DNA of 64,000 bases. Origin: Martinezella rhizogenes (GTDB lineage Bacteria; Pseudomonadota; Alphaproteobacteria; Rhizobiales; Rhizobiaceae). This document shows positions 24,712 to 35,270 of the stretch, piece by piece (the first letter of the stretch is position 1; each line of letters begins with the position of its first letter). The notes beneath the pieces are model-generated. The model worked only from the letters and a program-made list of their open reading frames with translations. It was not told the DNA's origin and searched no databases. The translations under genes were made by a program, and so were the position numbers. The stretch is from positions 1 to 64,000 of the forward strand of contig NZ_JAPYZZ010000002.1 in NCBI RefSeq assembly GCF_027460065.1. The letters are read 5' to 3'.

Positions 24712-25603
24712 TCCGAAAAAGCCTTTCGGCGATGAAATCCGCCGGGCTGGGCGAGAATTGATCGGCGATGCGATTACCATCCTGCGCGACCAGCCATCGG
24801 GATCGCATGAGGCCGTGCACGAAGCCCGCAAGCGCTTCAAGCGGTTGCGGGCGCTCTACCGCCTGATCCGCAGGGTAACGCCCGATTTCGCCCGCGAGGA
24901 AAATGCCCGCTTCCGCGATATCGCCCGCTCGCTCGCCTTTGCGCGCGATGCAACGGCGCTCGTGGAAACCGCGGAATATCTCGAGGCCTTTGCGCTCTCC
25001 GACACGCAGGGCGAGGCATTGCGGTCCGTCACCGTGATGCTGCGCGAACGCCGCGACGATGCCCTTGACCACGAAGCCGGTCTCGATGAGGCGATTGCGG
25101 CGGCCATCACCGGCTGCGAAACAGGACGCGAAAGGCTGGAGGACCTTTCCCTGCCTGATGACCTGAACAAGACCGCAAGACTGGTGAGGACCGGCTGGGC
25201 GAAACAGAGGGTCAAAGCGCGCAAGGCGCTCTCCTGTTGTCGCGAGCAGGCGGATGTCGAACATTTCCACGAATTGCGCAAGGCGGGCCAGACCTACTGG
25301 ATGCATCTTGGCCTGATGCGCCGCCTCTGGCCGTCTGCCATGCGCGCCAAGCGCGCCGACACCAAGCGGCTGGTCGATATTCTCGGCCACGAGCATGATC
25401 TCTCCGTGCTCGCCGCCGTCGCCGACCGGGAACCGGAGCGTTTCGGAAATGGCGAACGGCTGGCACTGCTGCTTGCTGCAATCATCGAACGGCAGCAGGC
25501 GCTGCGTGCCGAAGGCCTTGAACTGGCCGACGAGGTGTTTTCCGAATCCGCCCGCACGGAAAGCCGCATCGTCGGCCTGCTGTGGCGGCAGGCGGCGAAG
25601 TAG
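24695..25603 (+). CDS. CHAD-domain protein
   Basis: The 302-residue helical protein is rich in conserved His and basic residues, as in CHAD domains: SHEAVHEARKRFKRLRALYRLIR near residue 35 and VEHFHELRKAGQTYWMHLGLM near 190. A third segment, DTKRLVDILGHEHDLSVLAAV, lies near 225. CHAD domains bind polyphosphate. The start 24695 lies inside the CYTH gene with GGAG about 9 nt upstream. The two genes are translationally coupled. Confidence 0.88.
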   Translation: MPFRIDPKKPFGDEIRRAGRELIGDAITILRDQPSGSHEAVHEARKRFKRLRALYRLIRRVTPDFAREENARFRDIARSLAFARDATALVETAEYLEAFALSDTQGEALRSVTVMLRERRDDALDHEAGLDEAIAAAITGCETGRERLEDLSLPDDLNKTARLVRTGWAKQRVKARKALSCCREQADVEHFHELRKAGQTYWMHLGLMRRLWPSAMRAKRADTKRLVDILGHEHDLSVLAAVADREPERFGNGERLALLLAAIIERQQALRAEGLELADEVFSESARTESRIVGLLWRQAAK

Positions 25604-25636
25604 GCTGACAGGCGGGAAACGGTCCCACCATCGCAG

Positions 25637-25725
25637 ACGTCATCCTCGGGCTTGTCCCGAGGATCTGCCACGTCTCGATTGAGTTGGACGTGATTAGATC
25701 CTTGGGACAGGCCCAAGGATGACGG
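25637..25725. repeat. family A repeat, short variant A5
   Basis: Only the two end hairpins are kept: ATCCTCGGG-CTTGT-CCCGAGGAT and ATCCTTGGG-ACAGG-CCCAAGGAT, about 25 bp apart. It lies between the CHAD and trhO genes. The remainder of the 273-bp gap is AT-rich near 25800-25850 and probably carries the trhO promoter. Confidence 0.75.
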
Positions 25726-25876
25726 AAGAGAGGTCTTGCTTCCTCATCAATGTCGCAGTTGACGCACGAACCGCACCCCATTTGTCTCTTTCCGTCGGAT
25801 ATTTGACGATTTTCAAAATAGCGCTATCCGCTGATAAATATTGCTTTGCGCCCGCCGTCGCTGTATTTCAGCGCCC

Positions 25877-26821
25877 ATGACCGACACGACCATTCTCCCC
25901 CGCCCGGAAGTCTCTGGTGATTTCCTTGTGGCCGCGCTTTATCATTTCGCCCGCCTGCCGCGGTTCGAGAGCCTGCGCGAGCAGCTGTTCGAACTCTGCC
26001 AGAAGAACGGCGTGAAGGGCACGCTGCTGCTCGCCGCCGAAGGCATCAACGGCACGATTGCCGGGCCGGATGCGGGCGTTCAGGCGGTGCTTTCCTTCCT
26101 GCGCGCCCAGCCGGAATTTGCCGGACTGGAGCACAAGGAAAGCCGTGCTTCGCACATGCCTTTCGTGCGCCTGAAGGTGAAGCTCAAGAAAGAGATCGTC
26201 ACCATGGGCGTGCCGGACATCGATCCGAACCGCATCGTCGGCACCTATGTCGATCCGCGAGACTGGAACGCGCTGATTTCCGATCCGGATACCATCGTCA
26301 TTGATACCCGCAATGATTACGAGACCGCCATCGGCGTCTTCAAGGGCGCGCTCGATCCGCAGACGAAAACCTTCCGCGAGTTTCCCGACTGGGTGAAGAA
26401 CAATCCCGGCCTGCACAACAAGCCGAAGATCGCCATGTATTGCACCGGCGGCATCCGCTGCGAAAAGGCCACCGCCTTCATGAAGGAACAGGGTTTCGAC
26501 GAGGTCTATCACCTCAAGGGCGGCATCCTGAAATATCTGGAAGAGGTGCCGGAAGAAGAGAGCCTCTGGAAAGGCGCCTGTTTCGTGTTCGACGAGCGCG
26601 TCTCCGTGGTGCACGGCCTTGCCGAAGGCGACCACCAGCTCTGCCACGCCTGCCGCAACCCGATCACGCCGGAAGTGCGCCTGTCACCCAAATTCGAAGA
26701 AGGCGTGTCCTGCCCGAGCTGTTACGACGAACGCAGCGAAGAAGACCGCCAGCGGTTCCGCGACCGGCAGCAGCAGATCGAACTGGCAAAGACGCGCGGC
26801 GAGCGGCATCTGGGGCGGTAA
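25877..26821 (+). CDS. trhO: tRNA uridine-34 hydroxylase TrhO (rhodanese-like, YceA family)
   Basis: The 314-residue protein carries out the oxygen-dependent hydroxylation of U34 in certain tRNAs. An N-terminal domain ([48 protein letters not shown]) is followed by a rhodanese domain. Its active-site Cys is at about residue 189 in [16 protein letters not shown]. The C-terminal part carries [32 protein letters not shown], a Cys-rich zinc-like end. ATG 25877 is the family start; an upstream frame adds 12 residues without support. Confidence 0.92.
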   Translation: MTDTTILPRPEVSGDFLVAALYHFARLPRFESLREQLFELCQKNGVKGTLLLAAEGINGTIAGPDAGVQAVLSFLRAQPEFAGLEHKESRASHMPFVRLKVKLKKEIVTMGVPDIDPNRIVGTYVDPRDWNALISDPDTIVIDTRNDYETAIGVFKGALDPQTKTFREFPDWVKNNPGLHNKPKIAMYCTGGIRCEKATAFMKEQGFDEVYHLKGGILKYLEEVPEEESLWKGACFVFDERVSVVHGLAEGDHQLCHACRNPITPEVRLSPKFEEGVSCPSCYDERSEEDRQRFRDRQQQIELAKTRGERHLGR

Positions 26822-26871
26822 GCCGGCTCGGCTATCGGACTGCATTTGCATTTGGATCGAGCGGGTGCCGC

Positions 26872-26999
26872 ATATTTCTTCTCCCCGCCGGGGAGAAGTC
26901 CGCGGCAGCGGGATGAGGAGGCAAGCTTTCCGAAATCCGGCAACCTAGCCCCCTCATCCGACCCTTCGGGCCACCTTCTCCCCGGCGGGGAGAAGAAAT
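26872..26999. repeat. family C repeat (CTTCTCCCCGCCGGGGAGAAG), inverted pair C1
   Basis: The outer arms TTTCTTCTCCCCGCCGGGGA and CCCCGGCGGGGAGAAGAAAT flank GGATGAGG...CCCCTCATCC. A GGCCACCTTCTCCCC extension is on one side. It lies between trhO and the GGDEF/EAL gene, both of which end here. A second copy is at 35098-35244. Confidence 0.85.
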
Positions 27000-27044
27000 G
27001 GACCGCACCCTTAGGTGATCAAGAATCGGTGGAAGTAATCAGCC

Positions 27045-29249
27045 TCACGCCCCCGCCCGAAGAGCGAATAGCGGTGCATCCTGCCCATCCAGCATGGCTG
27101 TTATTTCGTCTGCAGCGACCGGCTTCGAGAACAGGTAACCCTGCAATTCATCACAGCCGCACAGATGCAGGATGGCCGCCTGCTCTTCCGTCTCGACGCC
27201 TTCGGCCGTCACCGGAATATCGAGCGATTTCGCCAGCGCCACGGTCGCCTGCAGCATTTCCAGCGACCTGCCGCCCCTATCGAGCGCCATGATCAGCGAA
27301 CGGTCGATCTTCATGCGGTCGAAACCGAAGCGGCGCAGATAACCGACGCTTGCAAAACCGGCGCCGAAATCATCAAGCGCAATGTGCAGGCCGAGCTGTT
27401 TCAGCTTGTCGATCGCCGCACTCGCCCGCTCCGGATGCTGGATGAAATAGCCTTCCGTCATTTCCAGCCGCAGCCTTTCGGACGGCGTCTGCGTCGCGTC
27501 GAGAATATCCGCCACATAACCGGAAAAGGCCGGATTGCGGAACTGCACCGGGGAAATATTCACCGACAGCTTGATGGACGGCCATTGCCGCGCCGTCTCG
27601 CAGGCCTTGCGCAGCACCAGCAGGCCGAGCCGGTCGATCAGGCCGCTGGTCTCGGCGGCGGCAATGAAAATATCCGGCGGCACGAAACCATAACCCGGCC
27701 GCTGCCAGCGGGCCAGCGCCTCCACGCCGGTGATGCAGCGCGTGGCGGCGCTGACAACCGGCTGATAAACCACCTGTATCTCGTCGTTCAGGATCGCGGA
27801 GCGCAGATCCGCTTCCAGCTGCAGTTTTTCTTCGCGCAGCGCATCCATCTTCAGCTCGTAGGAGACGTAACGCCCGCGTCCGTTCTCCTTGGCCTGGTAC
27901 ATGGCCATATCGGCACGGCGCAACAGTTCCTCGCCATTGATATCGCCGGCGCGTGAGACGGACGTGCCGATGCTGCAACCGATGCTCGCCACCCTTTCGC
28001 CAATGCTGAAAGGTTCGGTGAAGAGTTCGAGAAGCGCCAGACACAGCTTGCGGCCTTCCGACCAGACATCGTTGCCCTGAATGGCGATGGCGAATTCATC
28101 GCCGCCGAGCCGCGCCAACACCGCGTCTTCCGGCACCAGCACCCGCAGCGCCGCCGCCACACCCTTGATCAGCCGGTCGCCGGCGGCATGGCCATAGGAA
28201 TCGTTGATTTCCTTGAAGCCGTCGAGATCGAGATAGAGCAGCTTGATATCGGTCTTGTCGTGGCGGGCCTTGCCGACCATGCGGGTGAGGTGGGCAAACA
28301 GCCCGGCGCGGTTGTCGAGCCCGCTCAGCCGGTCGCGCAACGCCTCTTCCCGCGCCGCCGCCTCATCCGCCTTCAGCCGGTCGAGCGTGGCCGACCCGAT
28401 GATGAGCAGCACCAGGAAAAACGTGCCGGCAATACCGAGCGCGGTGAAGACCACCGGCCGCGCCTCATGAAAGCTGACATCCCCCGGCAGATGCGAACGC
28501 CAGACGAGCCGCGCCAGCACCTGCCCCAGCGGATTGACGATATCCACATGGTTGGTGGCAGGTCCGTCGCCATATTGAAGTTCCAGTCCCTCGACGACGT
28601 AGTTGCGGGCAAGCTTGTCCACCGTCGCCTGTTTGAGGTGACGGGCGAAGATCAGATAACGGCGCTCAGTGCCATCCGTGGCCAACGCCCCGGATTTGAG
28701 CCGCACAAGCGCGACACCGGCAGCGGCGATGCCGTCTTCGGTTTTGACGAAACCGGTCACCTGCGAGGTAATGCTTGGACGCATGGCCTGCACCCGGTCG
28801 ATCATCTCCTTCAGGCCCTCGGCAAAATAGCGGTCATACGCCCATTTGGCCGGCTTGCCGTCCTGATAGGCCATGCGGACGCTGCCGTTCTCATCGACAA
28901 TGACGGCCGTATCGAAAAGATCGCTATTGACCGTCATCTCGCCATAATTGCTTGCCACCCAGTCGAAACGGTCAGGAGCATAGACATACTCGGCAGCATC
29001 GTCCCAGGCGGCGTAGTCGTTGAGCGTGGCGCCAAGCTGCTCGCGGAAGGTGACCAAAGCGCCGGCCGTCGTCTCGCGCGAGCGGGCATTGTCGAGCAGA
29101 TTGGCCTTTTCGCGGACCTGGCTGAGAGCGGAGAGGACGAGCGCGGTGACGATGAGAAGCACCAGCGCGAAGGTAGACAATACGACGCCGACGGCGGTTC
29201 TGCGCCCGACCGGCAAATAGTCCCCAATGTTGCGCGGCGCAATCCGCAT
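27045..29249 (-). CDS. CHASE4-GGDEF-EAL membrane protein (cyclic-di-GMP turnover)
   Basis: The 734-residue protein has an N-terminal helix (about 17-42), a periplasmic CHASE4-like sensor (NDYAAWDDAAEYVYAPDRFDWVASNYGEMTVNSDLFDTAVIVDENGSV) and a second helix (about 270-292). A GGDEF domain with an intact RLGGDEFAI near residue 382 and an EAL domain with GVEALARW near 510 follow. EAL catalytic residues are visible in LEMTEGY, LDDFGAGFASV, DRMKIDRS and EGVETEEQ. Both domains therefore look catalytically competent. The RxxD inhibitory site is absent before GGDEF (VPED). Start 29249 has AAAGGGG upstream; a frame to 29288 does not. Confidence 0.92.
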   Translation of the reverse strand: MRIAPRNIGDYLPVGRRTAVGVVLSTFALVLLIVTALVLSALSQVREKANLLDNARSRETTAGALVTFREQLGATLNDYAAWDDAAEYVYAPDRFDWVASNYGEMTVNSDLFDTAVIVDENGSVRMAYQDGKPAKWAYDRYFAEGLKEMIDRVQAMRPSITSQVTGFVKTEDGIAAAGVALVRLKSGALATDGTERRYLIFARHLKQATVDKLARNYVVEGLELQYGDGPATNHVDIVNPLGQVLARLVWRSHLPGDVSFHEARPVVFTALGIAGTFFLVLLIIGSATLDRLKADEAAAREEALRDRLSGLDNRAGLFAHLTRMVGKARHDKTDIKLLYLDLDGFKEINDSYGHAAGDRLIKGVAAALRVLVPEDAVLARLGGDEFAIAIQGNDVWSEGRKLCLALLELFTEPFSIGERVASIGCSIGTSVSRAGDINGEELLRRADMAMYQAKENGRGRYVSYELKMDALREEKLQLEADLRSAILNDEIQVVYQPVVSAATRCITGVEALARWQRPGYGFVPPDIFIAAAETSGLIDRLGLLVLRKACETARQWPSIKLSVNISPVQFRNPAFSGYVADILDATQTPSERLRLEMTEGYFIQHPERASAAIDKLKQLGLHIALDDFGAGFASVGYLRRFGFDRMKIDRSLIMALDRGGRSLEMLQATVALAKSLDIPVTAEGVETEEQAAILHLCGCDELQGYLFSKPVAADEITAMLDGQDAPLFALRAGA

Positions 29250-29429
29250 AAAATCCCCTTTGAAAGCATCATCTTGCGAAGGAAACATTCAAAAGGCGTT
29301 AAACCGCCCCGTAACACCGCCCCAAAAAACAACGGGTACAAAACGACAGTCCGGGCGAGAGGCTGAAAAATCTTTCCCTGAAATGGCAGGGGTTTTTCAC
29401 GGAAAACGGGTTATCGCCCTTCCCCAAAC

Positions 29430-29457
29430 AAAAAACCTCCCCCGCGAACGGGAGAGG
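29430..29457 (-). terminator. terminator after metQ
   Basis: On the minus strand CCTCTCCCG-TTCG-CGGGGGAGG, a stable UUCG-tetraloop stem with one G-U pair, is followed by TTTTTTG. It lies about 28 nt beyond the metQ stop and ends the metNIQ operon. Confidence 0.85.
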
Positions 29458-29484
29458 TCCTCAATTCCACCATGCGGCAGTTTC

Positions 29485-30264
29485 TTACCAGGACGGGATG
29501 ACCGTGCCGTTGTACTTTTCCAGAATGAAGGCCTTCACTTCCGGGCTGTGGTAGGATTCCACCAGCGTCTTCACCCAGGGCTTGTCCTTGTCCTGCGCAC
29601 GAACGGCGATGACGTTTGCATAAGGAGACTTTTCGCTTTCGATGGCGATGGCGTCCTTCTTCGGGTTGAGGCCCGCAGCTGTTGCATAGTTGGTGTTGAT
29701 GACCGAAGCGTCGGTGTCGTCAAGCGAACGCGGCAGCTGGGCGGCGTCAAGTTCGACGATCTGGATGTTCTTCGGGTTTTCGGTGATGTCGGCAGGCGTT
29801 ACCTTCAGGCCGGCTTCTTCCTTGACCTTGAGAACGCCCTTGGAAGCGAGAACCAGAAGCGCACGGCCGCCATTGGTCGGATCGTTCGGAATGCCGATGG
29901 TCGCGCCGTCCTTCAGCTCGTCAAGGTTCTTCACCTTCTTGGAATAGACGCCCATCGGGGTGGTGATGGTGGTGCCGACGCTGACGAGATCGAACTTGCG
30001 GTCGGCGATCTGGTTGTCGAGGTAAGGCTGGTGCTGGAAGGAATTGGCCTGCAGCTCGCCATCATTCAGCGCCTGGTTCGGCACGACATAGTCGGAGAAT
30101 TCGATGATGTCGATATCGAGGCCCTTGGCAGCCGCGATCTTCTTCACCTGTTCCATGATCTGCGCGTGTTCGGCGGGGGTGACGCCGATCTTGATGGTTT
30201 CCGCCAGCGCCTGACCGGCGGTGAAGAGAGCGGCGAGCGAAGCCGCGAGAATGAGTTTCTTCAT
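29485..30264 (-). CDS. metQ: MetQ-type methionine ABC transporter substrate-binding protein
   Basis: The 259-residue periplasmic protein has signal peptide MKKLILAASLAALFTAGQALA and mature start ETIKIGVTPAEHAQIMEQVK. The NlpA/MetQ signatures NSFQHQPYLDN, VGTTITTPMGVYSKK and ATIGIPNDPTNGGRALLVLA follow. There is no lipobox Cys, so unlike E. coli MetQ it is probably a soluble periplasmic protein. It binds D/L-methionine and delivers it to MetNI. AAGGAG precedes the ATG. It is the last gene of metN-metI-metQ. Confidence 0.93.
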   Translation of the reverse strand: MKKLILAASLAALFTAGQALAETIKIGVTPAEHAQIMEQVKKIAAAKGLDIDIIEFSDYVVPNQALNDGELQANSFQHQPYLDNQIADRKFDLVSVGTTITTPMGVYSKKVKNLDELKDGATIGIPNDPTNGGRALLVLASKGVLKVKEEAGLKVTPADITENPKNIQIVELDAAQLPRSLDDTDASVINTNYATAAGLNPKKDAIAIESEKSPYANVIAVRAQDKDKPWVKTLVESYHSPEVKAFILEKYNGTVIPSW

Positions 30265-30297
30265 GGGTGTCTCCTTGGGTTGTTATTATAAACGCAG

Positions 30298-32104
<1,807 letters not shown>

Positions 32105-32308
32105 TCAAAAAATCCTGTTGCGGTGCTGAACCGCTCTCTTCATGCAGCCTTCGGGCACATTCGATGACAGCTGATTTTCCGGGTCATTTCGTCAGGCTTT
32201 CACTCAGAAATGCCGGGGATCGGCAATTCGATGGCGCATACTTGCCCGCACACGCCACCTTTTAACAGGGATGTTTTTTCAATTATCTGAAAAGAGAGAA
32301 AAAATCTA

Positions 32309-32336
32309 CCGCAAAGCCGCCTCGGCGGCCCTGCGG
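32309..32336 (-). terminator. terminator after the nitroreductase gene
   Basis: On the minus strand CCGCAGGGCCGCC-GA-GGCGGCTTTGCGG is followed by TAGATTTTTTC. It lies about 30 nt beyond the nitroreductase stop. Confidence 0.75.
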
Positions 32337-32364
32337 CAGTCAAGATTTCGCGACGATATGAAAA

Positions 32365-32994
32365 TCACACGCGGCTGGTGAATTCCTCGAGCGGGCGGCG
32401 GACCTTTTTCAGGTTCACCAGCCAGTCGCCTTCCGGCTGGCGATAACCCAGCGGCAGGATGGTGACGGAGCGCAGGCCCTTTTCACGAAGGCCGAGAATC
32501 TCGTCGAGTTTGGCCGGATCGAACCCTTCCATCGGGGTGGAATCCACACCCTCGAAAGCGGCCTGCGCCACGGCCATGCCGAAGCCGATATAGGCCTGAC
32601 GCGCAGCATGTTCGAAATTCACCTGCTGGTCACGCTGCGGATAGGTGGTGAGCAGCATCTGGCGATAGGCTTCCCAGCCTTCATTCTTGATGCCGCGTTC
32701 TTCATTGACCAGATCGAACATGTGGTTGATCCGCTCTTCGGTGTAATTGTCCCATGCCGCAAACACCAGCAGATGCGAACCATCGGTCACCTGCGCCTGG
32801 TTCCAGGCGATCTCGCGGATATTGGCGCGCACTTCAGGGTCCGTGACGACGATCACCTCGAAAGGCTGCAGGCCGCTGGAGGTGGGCGCAAGCCGCGCCG
32901 CCTCGACAATGCGCTCGACCTTGTCTTCCGCGACCGGCTTGGAAGGGTCCATTTTCTTGGTGGCATAACGCCAGTTGAGTTTTTCGATAAGCAT
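32365..32994 (-). CDS. nitroreductase-family NAD(P)H-dependent flavin oxidoreductase
   Basis: The 209-residue protein is of the NfsB/YdgI type. The FMN-binding N-terminus is WRYATKKMDPSKPVAEDKVERIVEAARLAPTSSGLQPFEVIVV. The central AARQAYIGFGMAVAQAAFEGVDSTPMEGFD and C-terminal GLRSVTILPLGYRQPEGDWLVNLKKVRRPLEE are typical. It reduces quinones, nitro compounds or flavins; the physiological substrate is unknown. ATG 32994 with AAGGGAAA upstream was chosen over a frame reaching 33138, whose extra 48 residues show no family similarity. Confidence 0.9.
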   Translation of the reverse strand: MLIEKLNWRYATKKMDPSKPVAEDKVERIVEAARLAPTSSGLQPFEVIVVTDPEVRANIREIAWNQAQVTDGSHLLVFAAWDNYTEERINHMFDLVNEERGIKNEGWEAYRQMLLTTYPQRDQQVNFEHAARQAYIGFGMAVAQAAFEGVDSTPMEGFDPAKLDEILGLREKGLRSVTILPLGYRQPEGDWLVNLKKVRRPLEEFTSRV

Positions 32995-33125
32995 GTTCGT
33001 TTTCCCTTGGGAGGACCAGCCCGTCCTGCCCCTTGGGCGGCAGAAACGGACGCTACGCCTTCGTAGCCTGCCTGACATAGGGGACGGGATGACGGGTGCA
33101 AGCAGGCACCGCCGGGTAACCAACG

Positions 33126-33150
33126 AAAAAATCAGCATGACTGATGATTT
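33126..33150 (-). terminator. weak terminator after the GH1 gene
   Basis: On the minus strand ATCAG-TCATG-CTGAT is followed by TTTTTTCG. It begins about 15 nt beyond the beta-glucosidase stop. The stem is short but the T-run is good. Confidence 0.5.
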
Positions 33151-33160
33151 TGTTTACTTA

Positions 33161-34552
33161 TTATTTTTCCTGCTTCGTATTTTCAGGAGCGTGATTGCCC
33201 TTGGGAAATCCCGAGACAAGCGCACTGTACCACTTCCCGCTGTTCTTCAGCGTGCGCACCTGCGTATCATAATCCACATGCACGAGTCCGAAGCGCATGC
33301 GATAGCCTTCGGCCCATTCAAAATTATCCATCAGGCTCCAGGCGAAATACCCGCGCATCGGGTAACCGTCGCGGATGAGATCGGCGACGATGCCGAGGTG
33401 TTCGGCGTAATAATCGAGCCGCGGCTGGTCATTCACCTCGCCGTTTTCGATGCCCATATTATAGCAAGCGCCGTTTTCGGTGATGTAGCACTCCGGCAGG
33501 TCGTAACGCTTGTAGAGGGTCTCCACCAGCGACTGCAGCGCTGGCGCACAAACCTCCCAGCCGATATCGGTCTTCACATCGCTGACGGCGGGAGCCGGTG
33601 TGGTAGCGGGGAATTCCGCACCCGGCGTCGCATCGTCGGCAACGCGCATCGGCGTGTAATAATTGAGGCCCCACCAGTCGAGCTTCTGGCTGATGATGGC
33701 GAGGTCTTCCGCCTCCACGACTGGCATGCGATCGCCCAGCGCTTCCATCATCTCGGCCGGATATTCGCCCTTGAAGACCGGATCGAAAAACGCGCCGTTG
33801 TGGAACTGGAAGGCCCGTTCGGCGGCCTTGAGATCGGCCTCGCTGTCGGAAGCCGGGATGACGGAATGGGCGTTCAGCACCAGCCCAACCGGCACTTTCG
33901 GCGCGACATGGCGGGAGGCTTCCACGCCGAAACCATGGGCGAGATTGATGTGGTGCATGGCGGCAAGGGCTGCCTCCATGTTGCGCTCGCCCGGCGCGTG
34001 AATGCCGTAGAGATGGCTGAGCCAGACCGCGCACCAGGGTTCGTTGAAGGTCGCCACCGCATCCAGCCGGTCGCCCAGACGGGCCATGACGGTCTTGGCG
34101 TAACGCTGGAAGGCATGGGCGGTGGAGCGCGAGGCCCAGCCGCCGTCACCCATCAGGGTCAGCGGCAGATCCCAATGGTAAAGCGTCGCATAGGTCTTGA
34201 TACCGCGCGCCTTGCAGCCATCAACGAGGCGATCGTAAAAATCCAGGCCCTTTTCGTTGATCGGCCCGAAACCGTCAGGAATGATGCGCGGCCAGGCGAT
34301 GGAGAAACGATAGGCTTCGACACCCATTTCCTTGATGAGATCGAGGTCGTCCTCCCAGCGATTGTAATGATCGCAGGCGATATCGCCATTGTGACGCCCG
34401 AAGACATGGCCCGGCATGTTGCAGAACGCATCCCAGATGGAGGGTTTGCGGCCATCGGCCTTGGTTGCACCCTCGATCTGGAACGAGGCGGTCGCGACGC
34501 CGAACAGGAAATCACCGGGGAAACGGACGGCAAGCGCTTGGGGATCGGTCAT
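33161..34552 (-). CDS. GH1 family beta-glucosidase
   Basis: The 463-residue enzyme has the full glycoside hydrolase 1 fold. The N-terminal signature is FLFGVATASFQIEGA, the acid/base Glu is in TFNEPW (about residue 171) and the nucleophile is in YITENG (Glu about 359). The aglycone segment WSLMDNFEWAEGYRMRFGLVHVDY follows. No signal peptide is present, so it cleaves imported beta-glucosides such as cellobiose in the cytoplasm. A LacI-type palindrome (CAAAGCGCTTTG) lies about 120 bp upstream, suggesting sugar-responsive repression. No transporter gene adjoins it in this window. Confidence 0.94.
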   Translation of the reverse strand: MTDPQALAVRFPGDFLFGVATASFQIEGATKADGRKPSIWDAFCNMPGHVFGRHNGDIACDHYNRWEDDLDLIKEMGVEAYRFSIAWPRIIPDGFGPINEKGLDFYDRLVDGCKARGIKTYATLYHWDLPLTLMGDGGWASRSTAHAFQRYAKTVMARLGDRLDAVATFNEPWCAVWLSHLYGIHAPGERNMEAALAAMHHINLAHGFGVEASRHVAPKVPVGLVLNAHSVIPASDSEADLKAAERAFQFHNGAFFDPVFKGEYPAEMMEALGDRMPVVEAEDLAIISQKLDWWGLNYYTPMRVADDATPGAEFPATTPAPAVSDVKTDIGWEVCAPALQSLVETLYKRYDLPECYITENGACYNMGIENGEVNDQPRLDYYAEHLGIVADLIRDGYPMRGYFAWSLMDNFEWAEGYRMRFGLVHVDYDTQVRTLKNSGKWYSALVSGFPKGNHAPENTKQEK

Positions 34553-34673
34553 CTGAGGGCCTTTCTATCCATCGAGCGTAAAAAGATCAGCAGCGGTTTA
34601 GACCATGTCGTCTGCGAGGTACAGCCGGGCTCCGCGAAATCTACAACGTTTCAGACTGTGCGGTTAACAAGTC

Positions 34674-34685
34674 CAAAGCGCTTTG
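34674..34685. promoter_or_regulatory. LacI-family operator (CAAAGCGCTTTG)
   Basis: This 12-bp perfect palindrome has the central CG typical of LacI/GalR-family operators. It lies 122 bp upstream of the beta-glucosidase start, in its presumed promoter region. The cognate regulator is not adjacent. Confidence 0.65.
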
Positions 34686-34699
34686 CATGCACAAAAGCC

Positions 34700-35097
34700 G
34701 CCGCGGCAATTGGCCGGCGGCGCAAGAGGCAGGCCCGGCGAATGCGGGTGGATGGGAAGTGGTGGAAACATTTGCATTCACCGGGCCGCATCATAGAGAC
34801 CATCATCACGGCCTCTCGCTTACAGTCTTTTCACGACATCTATCCGATCAGCCCTTCCCGCCTCTGGCCGTGCGGGATGCCTCTCCGAAACACGGTTTGC
34901 CAGAACCATGCTTGTCGATGCCGGCAGCCGGTTCGCAAAAGGCGCCGCGCGTATCGCCCTTCCGTTCCGGTTGCGGGAGGAATGATGCGGCCAAATGAGC
35001 TGATGGGGATGAGTGGGGACGTATTTTTCGGGAAGTGACTGAAAAGGAAGGAGGGGTGGCGCGGAATTGTGCTCACCTTCGGGAGCAGATAGCGAAC
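34700..35097. other. unassigned intergenic sequence upstream of the GH1 operator
   Basis: About 400 bp of high-GC sequence lies between the GH1 promoter and repeat C2. No frame shows a family signature or a good ribosome site. It could be a decayed gene, but I see nothing to support one. Confidence 0.4.
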
Positions 35098-35244
35098 AGG
35101 CCCCCTCATCCGGCCCTTCGGGCCACCTTCTCCCCGGCGGGGAGAAGAAATATGCCGTACCCCCGCATGTGGCAAGGAGCAGGAAACTTGTTCTTCTCCC
35201 CGCCGGGGAGAAGTGCCGGAGCGCAGCGAGGCGATGAGGGGGTG
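35098..35244. repeat. family C repeat inverted pair C2
   Basis: CCCCCTCATCCGGCCCTTCG, the GGCCACCTTCTCCCCGGCGG arm and the inverted TTCTTCTCCCCGCCGGGGAG arm are present, ending near GATGAGGGGGTG. It is located just beyond the xylA stop. Confidence 0.85.
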
Positions 35245-35270
35245 ACGTTGCCGTCACCCCGACAATCACG

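Noticed and set aside
34820..35269. Long open frame on the minus strand upstream of the GH1 gene
   Set aside because: Much of its sequence is the translated family C repeat; it has no ribosome site and no family features.
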